Of a stretch of 64,000 nucleotides of DNA, positions 54,774-63,291 are shown in pieces (the stretch's first letter is position 1; every line of letters starts with the position of its first letter). Location of the stretch: assembly GCA_963802915.1 (NCBI GenBank), contig CAWDKQ010000013.1, positions 310,001 through 374,000 of the forward strand, read 5' to 3'. This stretch comes from JAICMB01 sp963802915. Its GTDB lineage: Bacteria > Acidobacteriota > Terriglobia > Bryobacterales > Bryobacteraceae. The position numbers and the translations under genes were made by a program. A model generated the notes under the pieces. It ran no database searches. It was not told the origin of the DNA and worked only from the letters and a program-made list of their open reading frames with translations.

Positions 54774-55481
54774 TTACTGCCACAGCAGCAAAAACAGAAA
54801 CAGGCACAGCCACAGGCCGCTTAGGAAATGCCAGTACAAGGCGGTCACCACGGCGATGCGCCGGGTTTGAGCCCGGCCGGAGAACGAATCGTTCCAATGG
54901 AAACTCGCCCGCAACAACAGGTACCCGAGCGCGATCAATCCGCCGAGCAGATGAAGCGCATGGGATACGGTCACGACGTAAAACAGCGAGCTATGCGGAT
55001 TGTGGCGCATGAAAAAGCCTTGCGCGAACAGCAGCCGTAATCCCAAGGCTTGCGAGAGGAGGAATCCAAGCCCCAGATAGAGCGTGCGCAGGAGCCATCG
55101 TGAATAGCTGCTATAAAGATCCTGCCGCAGACTCCGCCGCGCTCGCTCCAGGGTCCAACTGCTGACCAGGATCAACGCGGTCGAGAGCCACAGGAGATTG
55201 GGAACCGGAACCGATCTCCAGTTGAATCCGGTGCGGGATCGCAGGAAGAAAACGAACGCCGTTGCGATGAAGAGGACGGTAATCGGAATGAGCGCGATGC
55301 GCATACCGAAGAGGCCCATGTTGTTGGGCTTCCGCCACGCTTCGTCATCACCGCCACCGTCGCCGCCGCGGCCACCAGGATTGATGTCCTTTGGTGGACC
55401 CTGTGGACCGCCCGTTGTAGGTTCGAACGGTTTATCCGGTGCATGTATCAGCACCGTTTCGGTGTTCAACGCAGATGGCAT
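54774..55481 (-). CDS. cytochrome c oxidase subunit III-like protein with Gly/Pro-rich N-terminus
   Basis: A 235-residue membrane protein. The first 50 residues are a low-complexity Gly/Asp/Pro leader (TTGGPQGPPKDINPGGRGG in part), then about five membrane segments of a heme-copper oxidase subunit III. The conserved GLGFLLSQALGLRLLFAQG and VVTVSHALHLLGGLIALGYLL regions, and the ending YWHFLSGLWLCLFLFLLLW, are as in COX3. No subunit I or II gene is present, so this is an orphan, either a partner of an oxidase elsewhere or a relic. The N-terminal extension is not part of the usual subunit. Confidence 0.82.
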   Translation of the reverse strand: MPSALNTETVLIHAPDKPFEPTTGGPQGPPKDINPGGRGGDGGGDDEAWRKPNNMGLFGMRIALIPITVLFIATAFVFFLRSRTGFNWRSVPVPNLLWLSTALILVSSWTLERARRSLRQDLYSSYSRWLLRTLYLGLGFLLSQALGLRLLFAQGFFMRHNPHSSLFYVVTVSHALHLLGGLIALGYLLLRASFHWNDSFSGRAQTRRIAVVTALYWHFLSGLWLCLFLFLLLWQ

Positions 55482-55527
55482 GCGCTAGAAAACAGACTAG
55501 CACCGCCTTTCCGCTGTTTCAGAAAAT

Positions 55528-56484
55528 CTAGTTCTTAAGAATCTTAATAGAACCGTTGCTGGTCGAAAGATCCATCAGTGGACCGCCGCTCCCCAGCGTA
55601 CCCTCGACTTCCGACTGCCTTCCGTGCCGGTCGTCGTCCTCGCCGGATCGCATCAACTGGTCGAAATCGGACGTTACCGAACTATGATGCGAAGTGCTCG
55701 CGCGCACCCGCGCGTTCACCGACGCCGGCAGATGCAGCTCGATGGATGAGTTACTCGTTTCCGCGCGCACATCCGGCATCTTGGACCCCTGCAGCGTTAA
55801 ATCGATGTGGCCGTTGGACGAGTTCAGCCGCATCGGCCAGTTCGAAACCGGATTCACGAGTCTTGCTTCGATCTTCGAGTTTGAAGTCTCCGCCTCGAAC
55901 GATCCATTGGACGCCTCGGCGTCGATGTGACCGTTCGAAGTGTGCAGGCGTACGTTGCCTTCGATTTCCCGTAACTCGATCGCACCGTTGCTCGTCCTGG
56001 CAGTCAGCTCACCCTTCAGATTGTCCACTCGTACTCCGCCGTTCGACGTACGTACCCGCACATTGCCGTCGATCCCGTCCACCCGAATCGGGCCGTTGCT
56101 GGTCACAATCTCGTCCAGCACCACTTGTTTCGGAACACGGATGGAGAATCGCGCCCCGCAATTTCCGTGCGAGAACGAGGGCCGCAGCATCCGGATGCGA
56201 ACCTGGCCTGGAGTGGCGTTGGCATCCACTTTCATCTCGTCCAGGTACTCCTTCTGCGACGCATATTTTGTTCCGTTGACTTCGACCGTCGGCTGCTCCC
56301 AGCTCATAACCTCGATGGAGCCGTTGAAACTCTCAAGCGATACGGTGCCACCAGGTTTCAACGCATAGGAGTAGTGGAAATCCTCCCGATAACGGTCGGA
56401 TGGCCCCCAATCCCCGAAGTCCTCGCACCCCGTGAGGACAAACAGGCCGGCAGCGAGTACTGGCGCGCACCACAAAGTCCGCAT
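55528..56484 (-). CDS. DUF4097 lipoprotein with repeated SNG ladder
   Basis: A 318-residue lipoprotein (signal and lipobox APVLAAGLFVLTGC) with a right-handed beta-helix-type repeat domain of DUF4097. The SNG motif recurs along the chain as TSNGPIRVDG, TSNGGVRVDN, TSNGAIELRE, TSNGHIDAEA, SSNGHIDLTL and TSNGSIKIL. Each unit adds a beta strand. Such proteins are putative surface adhesins or envelope-stress sensors; the exact role is not known. It is probably tethered to the inner face of the outer membrane. It is divergent from pyruvate carboxylase, with 67 bases between start codons. Confidence 0.88.
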   Translation of the reverse strand: MRTLWCAPVLAAGLFVLTGCEDFGDWGPSDRYREDFHYSYALKPGGTVSLESFNGSIEVMSWEQPTVEVNGTKYASQKEYLDEMKVDANATPGQVRIRMLRPSFSHGNCGARFSIRVPKQVVLDEIVTSNGPIRVDGIDGNVRVRTSNGGVRVDNLKGELTARTSNGAIELREIEGNVRLHTSNGHIDAEASNGSFEAETSNSKIEARLVNPVSNWPMRLNSSNGHIDLTLQGSKMPDVRAETSNSSIELHLPASVNARVRASTSHHSSVTSDFDQLMRSGEDDDRHGRQSEVEGTLGSGGPLMDLSTSNGSIKILKN

Positions 56485-56551
56485 CGTTCACCTCTGATTC
56501 TGAAATACGACAGACCTCCGTCGCATGTTCCCCCATAATATAGGGAGCGTA

Positions 56552-59500
56552 ATGAAAAAGCTTCTTGCCCTGAACCGGGGCGAAATCGCGATTCGAATTC
56601 TTAGAGCAGCCAACGAATTGAAACTGAGGACGGTGGCCGTCTATTCGCAGGAGGACCGCCTTAGCCTGCACCGTTTCAAAGCCGACGAGGCTTACCTGAT
56701 CGGCGAGGGCATGGGACCGGTGCAAGCCTATCTCGACGTCGACCGGATTGTCGCCATGGCACGGGAAAAAGGCGTCGACGCCATCCACCCCGGCTATGGG
56801 TTCCTTTCGGAAAACCCGGCCCTTCCCCGGGCCTGCGCCGAGGCCGGCATCACGTTCATTGGACCGAGCGCCGAGCTCCTCGGTCTTCTCGGCGACAAGA
56901 CGGCTGCTCGCAACCTTGCCATCAAGGCCGGCATTCCCGTAATTCCCGGCACCGACGAGGCCATCCGCGACAACGAGTCGGCGCGGGCCATCGCGGAGAA
57001 GATCGGCTACCCGTTGATGGTCAAGGCGGCGTTCGGCGGAGGCGGCCGTGGCATGCGCGTGGTCGATTCGCCGGAAAACCTGCTGCCTCGGATGGAAGAG
57101 GCCCGGCAGGAGGCCGCGGCAGCCTTCGGCAACGATGCCGTTTTCCTGGAACGCTTCATACGCCGCGCCCGCCATATCGAAATCCAGGTGCTCGCCGATC
57201 AGCATGGCAACATCCTGCACCTCTACGAACGCGACTGCTCCGTCCAACGCCGCAACCAGAAGGTAGTAGAGGTGGCGCCGGCGCTCAATCTAGCCGACAA
57301 TATTCGCAAGAGCCTGGCCGATGCGGCCGTGGAACTTGCCAGGACCGCCGGATACTACAACGCCGGAACGGTCGAGTTCCTGGTCGACGCCGATTCGGGC
57401 GATTGGTATTTCATCGAAGTGAACCCGCGCGTGCAGGTGGAGCATACCGTCACGGAAATGGTGACCGGTATCGACATTGTGCGCGCCCAGATTCAGATCG
57501 CGCAAGGCCACAAGCTGCACGGTCCGGAAATGACGCTGCCGTCGCAGAATAACGTGCCGTTGAATGGCTACGCGCTGCAATGCCGCGTTACGACTGAAGA
57601 TCCGGCGAACAACTTCCTGCCCGACTACGGCCGGATTCACACTTATCGGTCGCCGGCCGGCTTCGGGATTCGTCTCGACGGCGCATCGGCCTACGGCGGC
57701 GCGGTGATCACGCCGTATTACGACTCGCTTTTGGTCAAAATGACGTCCTGGGGACGCTCTTTCCCGGAAGCTTGCCAGCGCATGGATCGAGCCCTGCGCG
57801 AGTTTCGTATCCGCGGCGTCAAGACCAACATCCCGTTTTTGGACAATCTGGTCAATAACGAATCGTTTCAAGCGGGCCTGACCACGACGGCGTTCCTCGC
57901 CGAGAATCCAGCCCTCTTCCGTTTCACGCCGCGCCGGGATCGCGCCACCAAACTGCTGACTTATCTCGGCGACGTCATCGTCAACGGCAATCCCGAAGTC
58001 GCCAACAAGCCGCGTCCCGGGTCCATCCGGCCTGCCCCGGTTCCGCGCCACGATCCGAGCGAGCCGCCGGCTGGCACACGGCAGCTTTTGCAGCAGCTTG
58101 GAGCCGAAGGATTCGCCGATTGGACCCGCTCCCAGCCCCAGCTTCTTATAACAGACACGACCTTTCGCGATGCGCATCAGTCGCTGATGGCGACACGTGT
58201 TCGAACCTACGACATGCTCGCCATTGCGAACTATGTGTCGCACAAGCTGCACAACCTGTACAGCCTGGAAATGTGGGGAGGCGCGACGTTCGATGTATCG
58301 CTGCGATTCCTTCTCGAAGATCCCTGGATGCGTCTGCGCCGCCTGCGCGAAGCCATCCCGAATATCTGTTTTCAGATGCTGCTCCGTGCATCGAACGCGG
58401 TCGGCTATACGGCTTATCCGGATAATGTCGTCGAGGCGTTTATTGAGGAAGCGGCCGTCGAAGGGATCGATATTTTCCGCGTCTTCGATTCGCTCAACTG
58501 GCTGCCGAACATGAAGATCCCGATCGAGGCGGTGCGCAAATCGGGAAAGATCTGCGAAGCGGCGGTGTGCTATACGGGCGATATCCTGGACCCGCGCCGC
58601 GAGAAATACTCGCTCAGCTATTACGTGCGCATGGCGAAGGAACTGGAGAAGATGGGTGCGCACATCCTCGGCATCAAGGACATGGCGGGTCTTTTGAAGC
58701 CGTATGCCGCATACAAGCTGGTGAAGACGCTGCGGGAGGAAGTCGGCATTCCCATCCACTTCCACACGCACGATATGAGCGGCGTTAATTCCGCCTCCAT
58801 TCTGAAGGCATCGGAAGCTGGTGTGAACGCCGCCGATGCAGCCATTTCTTCGATGAGCGGCACCTCAAGCCAGCCGAATCTCAATTCTATCGTCGCGGCG
58901 CTGGCCCACTCGGATCGCGATACGGGTCTCGATCTGGGCGCATTAAACCTCTGCGCCGATTACTGGGAAACGGTTCGAACTTATTACAAGCCGTTCGACA
59001 ACGCGCCGCTCGCCGGCACTGCCGAAGTATACGAGCATGAGATGCCGGGCGGCCAATACACGAATCTCAAGGAGCAGGCTGAATCGATGGGCCTCGGCCC
59101 GCGCTGGCATGAGATCGCAAGGACCTATGCGGACGTGAACTTCGCGTTCGGCGATATTGTCAAAGTGACGCCGTCGAGCAAGGTAGTGGGCGATCTCGCG
59201 GTCTTTCTGGTCAGCCATAACATGACCGTCCAGGATCTGGAGCGGCTCGGTCCGGATCACCATCTGACGCTCCCGAACTCGGTGGTTGAGATGTTTGCCG
59301 GCTCGCTCGGTGAGCCGGAAGGCGGCTGGCCTCCGCGTCTTTCGGCGGTGATTCTCAAAGGGAAAAAGGCCCAATCTGGGCGCCCCGGCGATCATCTCCC
59401 GCCGGTCGATTTCAAAGAAACCGAAGCTGCGGTGGAAAAGAAAGTCGGTCATAAGATCACGAATACCGACCTGCTGAGCTACCTGATGTATCCCGACGTC

Positions 59501-59992
59501 TTCGCGAAATTCTCGAAGGCGCGAACGGCTTACGGCAGCGTCGAGGTCCTGCCGACACCGCAGTTCTTCTACGGTCTACAGAAGGGCGATGAAGCAACTT
59601 TGGAACTGGAACCGGGCAAGTCCCTCATCGTGAAATTCCTCACCGTGAGCGAACCACAACCCGACGGCACGCGTACCGTGTTTTTCGAATTGAACGGTCA
59701 ACCGCGCGAGGTAACGGTGCGCGACCGCTCGCTGCAAGCCAAGGTGGAAGCCCGTCCCAAGGCGGATCAGGGGCAGCCAGGACACGTCGGTTCGCCGATT
59801 CCTGGCGCCATCACGAGTATTTCGGTTGAGGTCGGCGACCGGGTCGCAAAAGGAGATCGCCTCATGGTGTTGGAAGCGATGAAAATGCAATCGACGATTT
59901 ATGCCCCGATCGGCGGCAAGGTTTCGCAGCGTCTGGTGTCGGTCGGCGACAAGGTGGATGCCAAGGATCTGCTGCTGGTGATTACGGAATAA
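56552..59992 (+). CDS. pyc: pyruvate carboxylase
   Basis: A 1146-residue single-chain biotin enzyme that makes oxaloacetate from pyruvate, bicarbonate and ATP. The order is biotin carboxylase (start LLALNRGEIAIRIL; ATP-grasp GGGGRGMRVV near residue 165; IEVNPRVQVEHTVTE near 290), carboxyltransferase TIM barrel (ITDTTFRDAHQSLMATR near 532; metal motif HTHDMSG near 738) and the biotinyl domain with EAMKMQ near 1110 and the Lys that carries biotin. The start at 56552 has ribosome binding site agggagcg; an upstream ATG at 56525 is less likely. The gene is complete and of usual size. It supplies the TCA cycle with oxaloacetate. Confidence 0.96.
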   Translation: MKKLLALNRGEIAIRILRAANELKLRTVAVYSQEDRLSLHRFKADEAYLIGEGMGPVQAYLDVDRIVAMAREKGVDAIHPGYGFLSENPALPRACAEAGITFIGPSAELLGLLGDKTAARNLAIKAGIPVIPGTDEAIRDNESARAIAEKIGYPLMVKAAFGGGGRGMRVVDSPENLLPRMEEARQEAAAAFGNDAVFLERFIRRARHIEIQVLADQHGNILHLYERDCSVQRRNQKVVEVAPALNLADNIRKSLADAAVELARTAGYYNAGTVEFLVDADSGDWYFIEVNPRVQVEHTVTEMVTGIDIVRAQIQIAQGHKLHGPEMTLPSQNNVPLNGYALQCRVTTEDPANNFLPDYGRIHTYRSPAGFGIRLDGASAYGGAVITPYYDSLLVKMTSWGRSFPEACQRMDRALREFRIRGVKTNIPFLDNLVNNESFQAGLTTTAFLAENPALFRFTPRRDRATKLLTYLGDVIVNGNPEVANKPRPGSIRPAPVPRHDPSEPPAGTRQLLQQLGAEGFADWTRSQPQLLITDTTFRDAHQSLMATRVRTYDMLAIANYVSHKLHNLYSLEMWGGATFDVSLRFLLEDPWMRLRRLREAIPNICFQMLLRASNAVGYTAYPDNVVEAFIEEAAVEGIDIFRVFDSLNWLPNMKIPIEAVRKSGKICEAAVCYTGDILDPRREKYSLSYYVRMAKELEKMGAHILGIKDMAGLLKPYAAYKLVKTLREEVGIPIHFHTHDMSGVNSASILKASEAGVNAADAAISSMSGTSSQPNLNSIVAALAHSDRDTGLDLGALNLCADYWETVRTYYKPFDNAPLAGTAEVYEHEMPGGQYTNLKEQAESMGLGPRWHEIARTYADVNFAFGDIVKVTPSSKVVGDLAVFLVSHNMTVQDLERLGPDHHLTLPNSVVEMFAGSLGEPEGGWPPRLSAVILKGKKAQSGRPGDHLPPVDFKETEAAVEKKVGHKITNTDLLSYLMYPDVFAKFSKARTAYGSVEVLPTPQFFYGLQKGDEATLELEPGKSLIVKFLTVSEPQPDGTRTVFFELNGQPREVTVRDRSLQAKVEARPKADQGQPGHVGSPIPGAITSISVEVGDRVAKGDRLMVLEAMKMQSTIYAPIGGKVSQRLVSVGDKVDAKDLLLVITE

Positions 59993-59998
59993 AAGCGA

Positions 59999-60145
59999 TC
60001 AGGGTCCGGGGGCAGACCCGAAGAACAACAGAATACCCCAGCCGACGGTCAGCGCCGCGCACGTGAGACCCATGAGGATGATGAGAGTATGAGCCTGCTT
60101 TCTAGTTAACGGTTGTTGACGAGGTACGCATCCGACAACTCTCAT
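59999..60145 (-). CDS. small single-pass membrane protein, 48 residues
   Basis: An ATG at 60145 (aggttgcg upstream, a weak Shine-Dalgarno) opens MRVVGCVPRQQPLTRKQAHT, a short basic N-terminus, then one hydrophobic helix (LIILMGLTCAALTVGWGILLFF) listed in two pieces: LIILMGLTCAAL and TVGWGILLFF. It ends SAPGP with TGA at 59999-60001, seven bases past the pyruvate carboxylase stop. Positive-inside topology is plain. No family can be named, and the gene may not be real, since its only support is the start context and the hydrophobic helix. Confidence 0.45.
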   Translation of the reverse strand: MRVVGCVPRQQPLTRKQAHTLIILMGLTCAALTVGWGILLFFGSAPGP

Positions 60146-60309
60146 CGCAACCTATCTATCGGCTCTTCTGCATTCTTTTTTTAGAGTTGCGGATTTGTTC
60201 GTGCTACAGTAGTGCTGGCTTAGCGATTTTGGCATCTTCCAATTAGTCCGGTCCAACCGCCCTCGTTCGATCCTGCCCACAACAATTTGCAAGTTAAAAA
60301 GGAAAAGAA

Positions 60310-60606
60310 ATGAAGAACATTTTTGTAGGAAACCTCAACTTCGGAGCTACCGAAGCTGCGGTTCGATCTCTGTTCGAGGCGTACGGCACAGTCGAGCGCG
60401 TCAGCATCGTTACCGACCGGGATACCGGTCAGGCGAGAGGATTCGGATTCGTCGAGATGAGCGCCAACGCAGATGCGGATCGCGCCATCGCCGAACTAAA
60501 CGGCCGGGATCTCGATGGCCGGGCACTGAACGTTAACGAAGCGCGTCCCAAAACCGATCGCGGATTTGGCGGTGGCGGCGGGCAACGTCAAAACAAACGT
60601 TGGTAA
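60310..60606 (+). CDS. RRM-domain RNA-binding protein
   Basis: A 98-residue protein with one RNA recognition motif and a Gly-rich tail. The RNP2 strand is KNIFVGNLNF (residues 2-11), and RNP1 is ARGFGFVEM (near 43-51). The C-terminal tail is GGGGGQRQNKRW-like. Bacterial single-RRM proteins bind single-stranded RNA and are often cold-induced, as in cyanobacteria. A purine-rich ribosome binding site (aaaaaggaaaag) precedes the ATG at 60310. A chemoreceptor remnant follows. Confidence 0.92.
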   Translation: MKNIFVGNLNFGATEAAVRSLFEAYGTVERVSIVTDRDTGQARGFGFVEMSANADADRAIAELNGRDLDGRALNVNEARPKTDRGFGGGGGQRQNKRW

Positions 60607-60689
60607 CCGGTTAGACCATGGCGAGGGCGCTGCGCCACAGGTGCATCGCCCCCTCCTCCCCTTCGAACCCACCTCCAGCCGCTTTATTC

Positions 60690-60918
60690 TCACGGCTAAA
60701 ACAAGAACCCTGATCGACAAGGTACACACAAGCAGCCTTCAACAAGCGCAGAGTATCGACGAGATCTCTAAAACGTTGGTGCAGATGGGCTCGCTCACCC
60801 AGAGGACTGCGGTAAACGCCAAAGAGGCGCGCCGCTAGCAAAGGAACTGTCAGCCGAGGCGGAAGCGATGCGGGCCTCGATTCGACGCTTAGGAGGCTTG
60901 GTTACGGGGGAAAGATAA
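60690..60918 (+). pseudogene. C-terminal remnant of a methyl-accepting chemotaxis protein
   Basis: The stretch reads LIDKVHTSSLQQAQSIDEIS and KTLVQMGSLTQRTAVNAKEA in one frame, stops at TAG near 60836, then continues in the next frame as LAKELSAEAEAMRASIRRLG and GLVTGER to a stop at 60916-60918. This is the C-terminal coiled coil of a chemoreceptor, aligning with the end of the intact receptor at 33857 (TLVDEVNVGSHEQARGLDQI). No upstream membrane or sensor part survives, so it is a decayed fragment with a frameshift near 60825-60838. It lies between the RRM gene and the kinase gene. Confidence 0.8.
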
Positions 60919-60926
60919 GCGTGCTG

Positions 60927-62111
60927 CTAAGCATCCGCGATCGCAGCAACGTCCCGTGCCATGTCTCGCGCGGAGCGATACCGATAGTCCCTTTCCCTCT
61001 CTACCGCTTTCGCTATGATCTTCGACAATCGCCGCGGCAATTCCGGCCTCAAATGGTGGACTGGCGGCAGGCCGCGGTTCATGATCGAATCGAGAATCTG
61101 GCCCGAGAACTTGCCTTCGAACGCGCGACGTCCCGTAGCCATTTCGAACATCACGGCTCCGAAAGCGAAAATGTCCGCGCGCGGATCCACGGCTTCTCCA
61201 CGGATCTGCTCGGGCGGCATGTACATCAGGGTTCCGATCGCCGTTCCGATTTTGGTAATCTGCGCCTCCGTCTCTTCTGATGGCGCGGGAGCTGCGTGGA
61301 TGAATTTCGCGAGCCCGAAATCGAGGATCTTCACGGTCCCCTCGCGAGTCAGAAAAATATTCGCCGGCTTGATGTCCCGATGCACGATATCTTTCGCGTG
61401 CGCCGCATCCAATGCTTCCAAGACGTTTAGCGAGATCCGCTGCAGAGTTTTTGTGTCGAAGGCCCTGCCGTTACCGGTGTCCCTGGCGACCAGTGGAGTG
61501 TTGTCGAGGATGGCTGTGCCGGTCGCCGGCGCCGCGAAAATGCTTTGTTGCAGCGTCTGGCCGCGCAACAGCTCCATCGCGATGAACGCCGTGTCCCCAG
61601 CCTCGTCGATCTCATAAACCGAGCAGATATTGGGGTGAATCAGCGATGATGCAATCCTGCCCTCTCTTTGAAAACGCTGCACTGAAGCCCAATCCGCGGT
61701 GGACCCGGCGGTCAGAACTTTGAGCGCGACCTCGCGACCCGTCTTCAAATCCGTGGCGCGATACACCGATCCCATGCCGCCGCGTCCGATCTGCTCGTGA
61801 ATCGTGTAATGCGAGAGCGTGCCGTCGCACAACGTGGCTTCGCGCTCTTCGGCGCGGATTTTCTCGAGGGCCGAGAGGAAGCTCGCACGACTGCTATTCG
61901 GCGCCGAAAAATGCACAGTGCGCATGAGGTCGCCGACGGGCTGATCGAGAAAACTGCCCGCCTGCTCATGTTCGGCGAGAAGGGATTCCACTTCAGCGCG
62001 AATTGCGTTATCGCCTTCGCATTCCCTTGCCAGAAAAAGTTTGCGTTCGATTCCTTGCCGCTCCAGTGCCTCCTCAAACAGCGCTTTGACGCGCTCCCAG
62101 CGATCCGCCAT
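60927..62111 (-). CDS. Ser/Thr protein kinase without C-terminal sensor
   Basis: A 394-residue protein kinase of the acidobacterial/planctomycete type. The N-terminal 100 residues (VKALFEEALERQGIERKLFL near 8-27) carry a helical ECF-partner region, then the kinase domain: glycine loop IGRGGMGSVYRA (near 108), VALKVL Lys, IVHRDIKPANIFL (near 244) and DFGLAKF (near 263). The protein stops right after the kinase domain (DMARDVAAIADA), lacking the membrane segment and TolB/WD40 or TPR sensor that usually follow. It begins one base after the ECF sigma stop, forming the typical ECF sigma/kinase pair. Activity appears intact. Confidence 0.92.
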   Translation of the reverse strand: MADRWERVKALFEEALERQGIERKLFLARECEGDNAIRAEVESLLAEHEQAGSFLDQPVGDLMRTVHFSAPNSSRASFLSALEKIRAEEREATLCDGTLSHYTIHEQIGRGGMGSVYRATDLKTGREVALKVLTAGSTADWASVQRFQREGRIASSLIHPNICSVYEIDEAGDTAFIAMELLRGQTLQQSIFAAPATGTAILDNTPLVARDTGNGRAFDTKTLQRISLNVLEALDAAHAKDIVHRDIKPANIFLTREGTVKILDFGLAKFIHAAPAPSEETEAQITKIGTAIGTLMYMPPEQIRGEAVDPRADIFAFGAVMFEMATGRRAFEGKFSGQILDSIMNRGLPPVHHLRPELPRRLSKIIAKAVERERDYRYRSARDMARDVAAIADA

Positions 62112-62702
62112 CTATTCCGATTCTCGCGACGTGCGCAATTCGCGATGCAACCAGGCCCGCGCCACGGCCCAATCTCTCTTCACCGTTTTAGGCGAAATGC
62201 CCAGAACTTCAGCCGTTTGTTCCACGGTCAGGCCGCCGAAGTAGCGCAGTTCCACGATACGGCTCTGTCGTTCGTCGATTTCCGAAAGGCGTCTCATAGC
62301 GGTATCGAGCGCGATCAGGTCGTCGCTCTGCTCCTCTGAAATGAGGACAACGTCTTCAAGCGGGACCTTTTGCTGCAATCCTCCGCGTTTGACGCGCTGC
62401 CGGCCGCGAGCGTGATCGATGAGAACGTTTCGCATCACCTGCGCGGCAACCGCGATGAAATGAGAACGGCTCTCCCAGTTTGCTTCCCGCTGATCGATGA
62501 GCTTCAAATACGCTTCGTTGACCAGTGCCGTAGCCTGTAGCGTGTGCCCCGGCCTCTCATTGCGCATGTAGTGCATCGCCAGCCGGTGCAGCTCGTTATA
62601 GAGCAGCGGCATGAGTGTATACGCCGCATCGGCGTCACCATTGCGGACACTCTCCAGAAGCTGGCTGATCGTCGAGGAGGACGACGAGTGTGGAGAAGAC
62701 AT
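62112..62702 (-). CDS. ECF-type RNA polymerase sigma factor (TIGR02999-like)
   Basis: A 196-residue ECF sigma-70 factor. Region 2 lies at residues 20-95 (LLYNELHRLAMHYMRNERPG, LVNEAYLKLIDQREANWES in pieces, IDHARGRQRVKRGG), and region 4 near 130-190 with the DNA-binding helix-turn-helix LTVEQTAEVLGISPKTVKRDW. It belongs to the group that pairs with an adjacent Ser/Thr kinase, as here with the kinase gene at 60927, and lacks an anti-sigma gene. Start ATG at 62702. It is divergent from the hicBA pair with 145 bases between, which should hold its promoter. Confidence 0.93.
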   Translation of the reverse strand: MSSPHSSSSSTISQLLESVRNGDADAAYTLMPLLYNELHRLAMHYMRNERPGHTLQATALVNEAYLKLIDQREANWESRSHFIAVAAQVMRNVLIDHARGRQRVKRGGLQQKVPLEDVVLISEEQSDDLIALDTAMRRLSEIDERQSRIVELRYFGGLTVEQTAEVLGISPKTVKRDWAVARAWLHRELRTSRESE

Positions 62703-62847
62703 GGGGTTATTTCACGTCTCCCTATTCTATCGGAGTGGTCCGATACTCGCCGCATCCTGTCGCGAGTTGTTCCGGGGAGACGTGGGTGAAGCTTCCACCG
62801 GCGGCGCCAACCCTCACGCTGGTATCATCGAACCGAAGCTAGGCTCC

Positions 62848-63069
62848 ATGCTTTATACGGTCATCCTTGAGCAGGAAGCCGACGGCGGTTATGTTGCCAC
62901 GGTGCCGGCACTCCCCGGCTGTGTATCCCAAGGGGACACGCGCGAAGAGGTCATGAGAAATATTCGCGAGGCCGCGGATCTGTACATTGAAGACTGTATC
63001 GCTGCCGGCGACCCCGTCCCGAGCGAAGCGGGAAGAGAATACGTCGAACTCAAAACCGGCACCCACTAG
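62848..63069 (+). CDS. hicB: HicB-family antitoxin (second locus)
   Basis: A 73-residue single HicB domain: LYTVILEQEADGGYVATVPAL (residues 2-22, in part) and VSQGDTREEVMRNIREAADL. The start at 62848 matches the family N-terminus; the upstream continuation of the frame lacks conservation. It lies upstream of hicA, whose GTG start overlaps the TAG stop by one base. As in the first locus, the antitoxin gene precedes the toxin gene. Sequence identity with the hicB at 11672 is only moderate, so these are separate acquisitions rather than a recent duplication. Confidence 0.85.
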   Translation: MLYTVILEQEADGGYVATVPALPGCVSQGDTREEVMRNIREAADLYIEDCIAAGDPVPSEAGREYVELKTGTH

Positions 63070-63251
63070 TGAAGTTGCCCACCGACGTTTCGGGCCAGGA
63101 ACTCGTGAAAGTGCTGCTGCGAATCGGGTTCGTCGTTACCCGGCAAAAAGGGAGTCACATCGTCCTTCGCCGCGGCAATCCGTACGCACGTGTAGTCGTA
63201 TCGGATCACGACAGAGTCCGCCAAGGAACCCTGCGCCAGATTCTGAATTAG
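63069..63251 (+). CDS. hicA: HicA-family toxin, truncated by an amber codon
   Basis: A 60-residue HicA: GQELVKVLLRIGFVVTRQKG, the catalytic GSHIVLRR histidine (about residue 35) and the conserved RQGTLRQIL. It stops at TAG (63249-63251), one residue after ILN. In the same frame the next codons read AKLTVEQLVNLR before a TGA at 63288-63290, which is the usual HicA C-terminal helix (compare GYTPGEFLELLKK in the first locus). In the alignment TAG stands where the other HicA has Gln (CAG to TAG is one transition). The toxin has therefore lost its last helix and may be inactive, unless the codon is read through. Confidence 0.85.
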   Translation: MKLPTDVSGQELVKVLLRIGFVVTRQKGSHIVLRRGNPYARVVVSDHDRVRQGTLRQILN

Positions 63252-63291
63252 GCGAAACTCACCGTGGAGCAGCTCGTGAATCTGCGCTGAA

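Noticed and set aside
57290..58771. A 493-codon frame antisense to pyruvate carboxylase
   Set aside because: The plus-strand frame is an unmistakable carboxylase through this whole region, and the antisense product has no family features.
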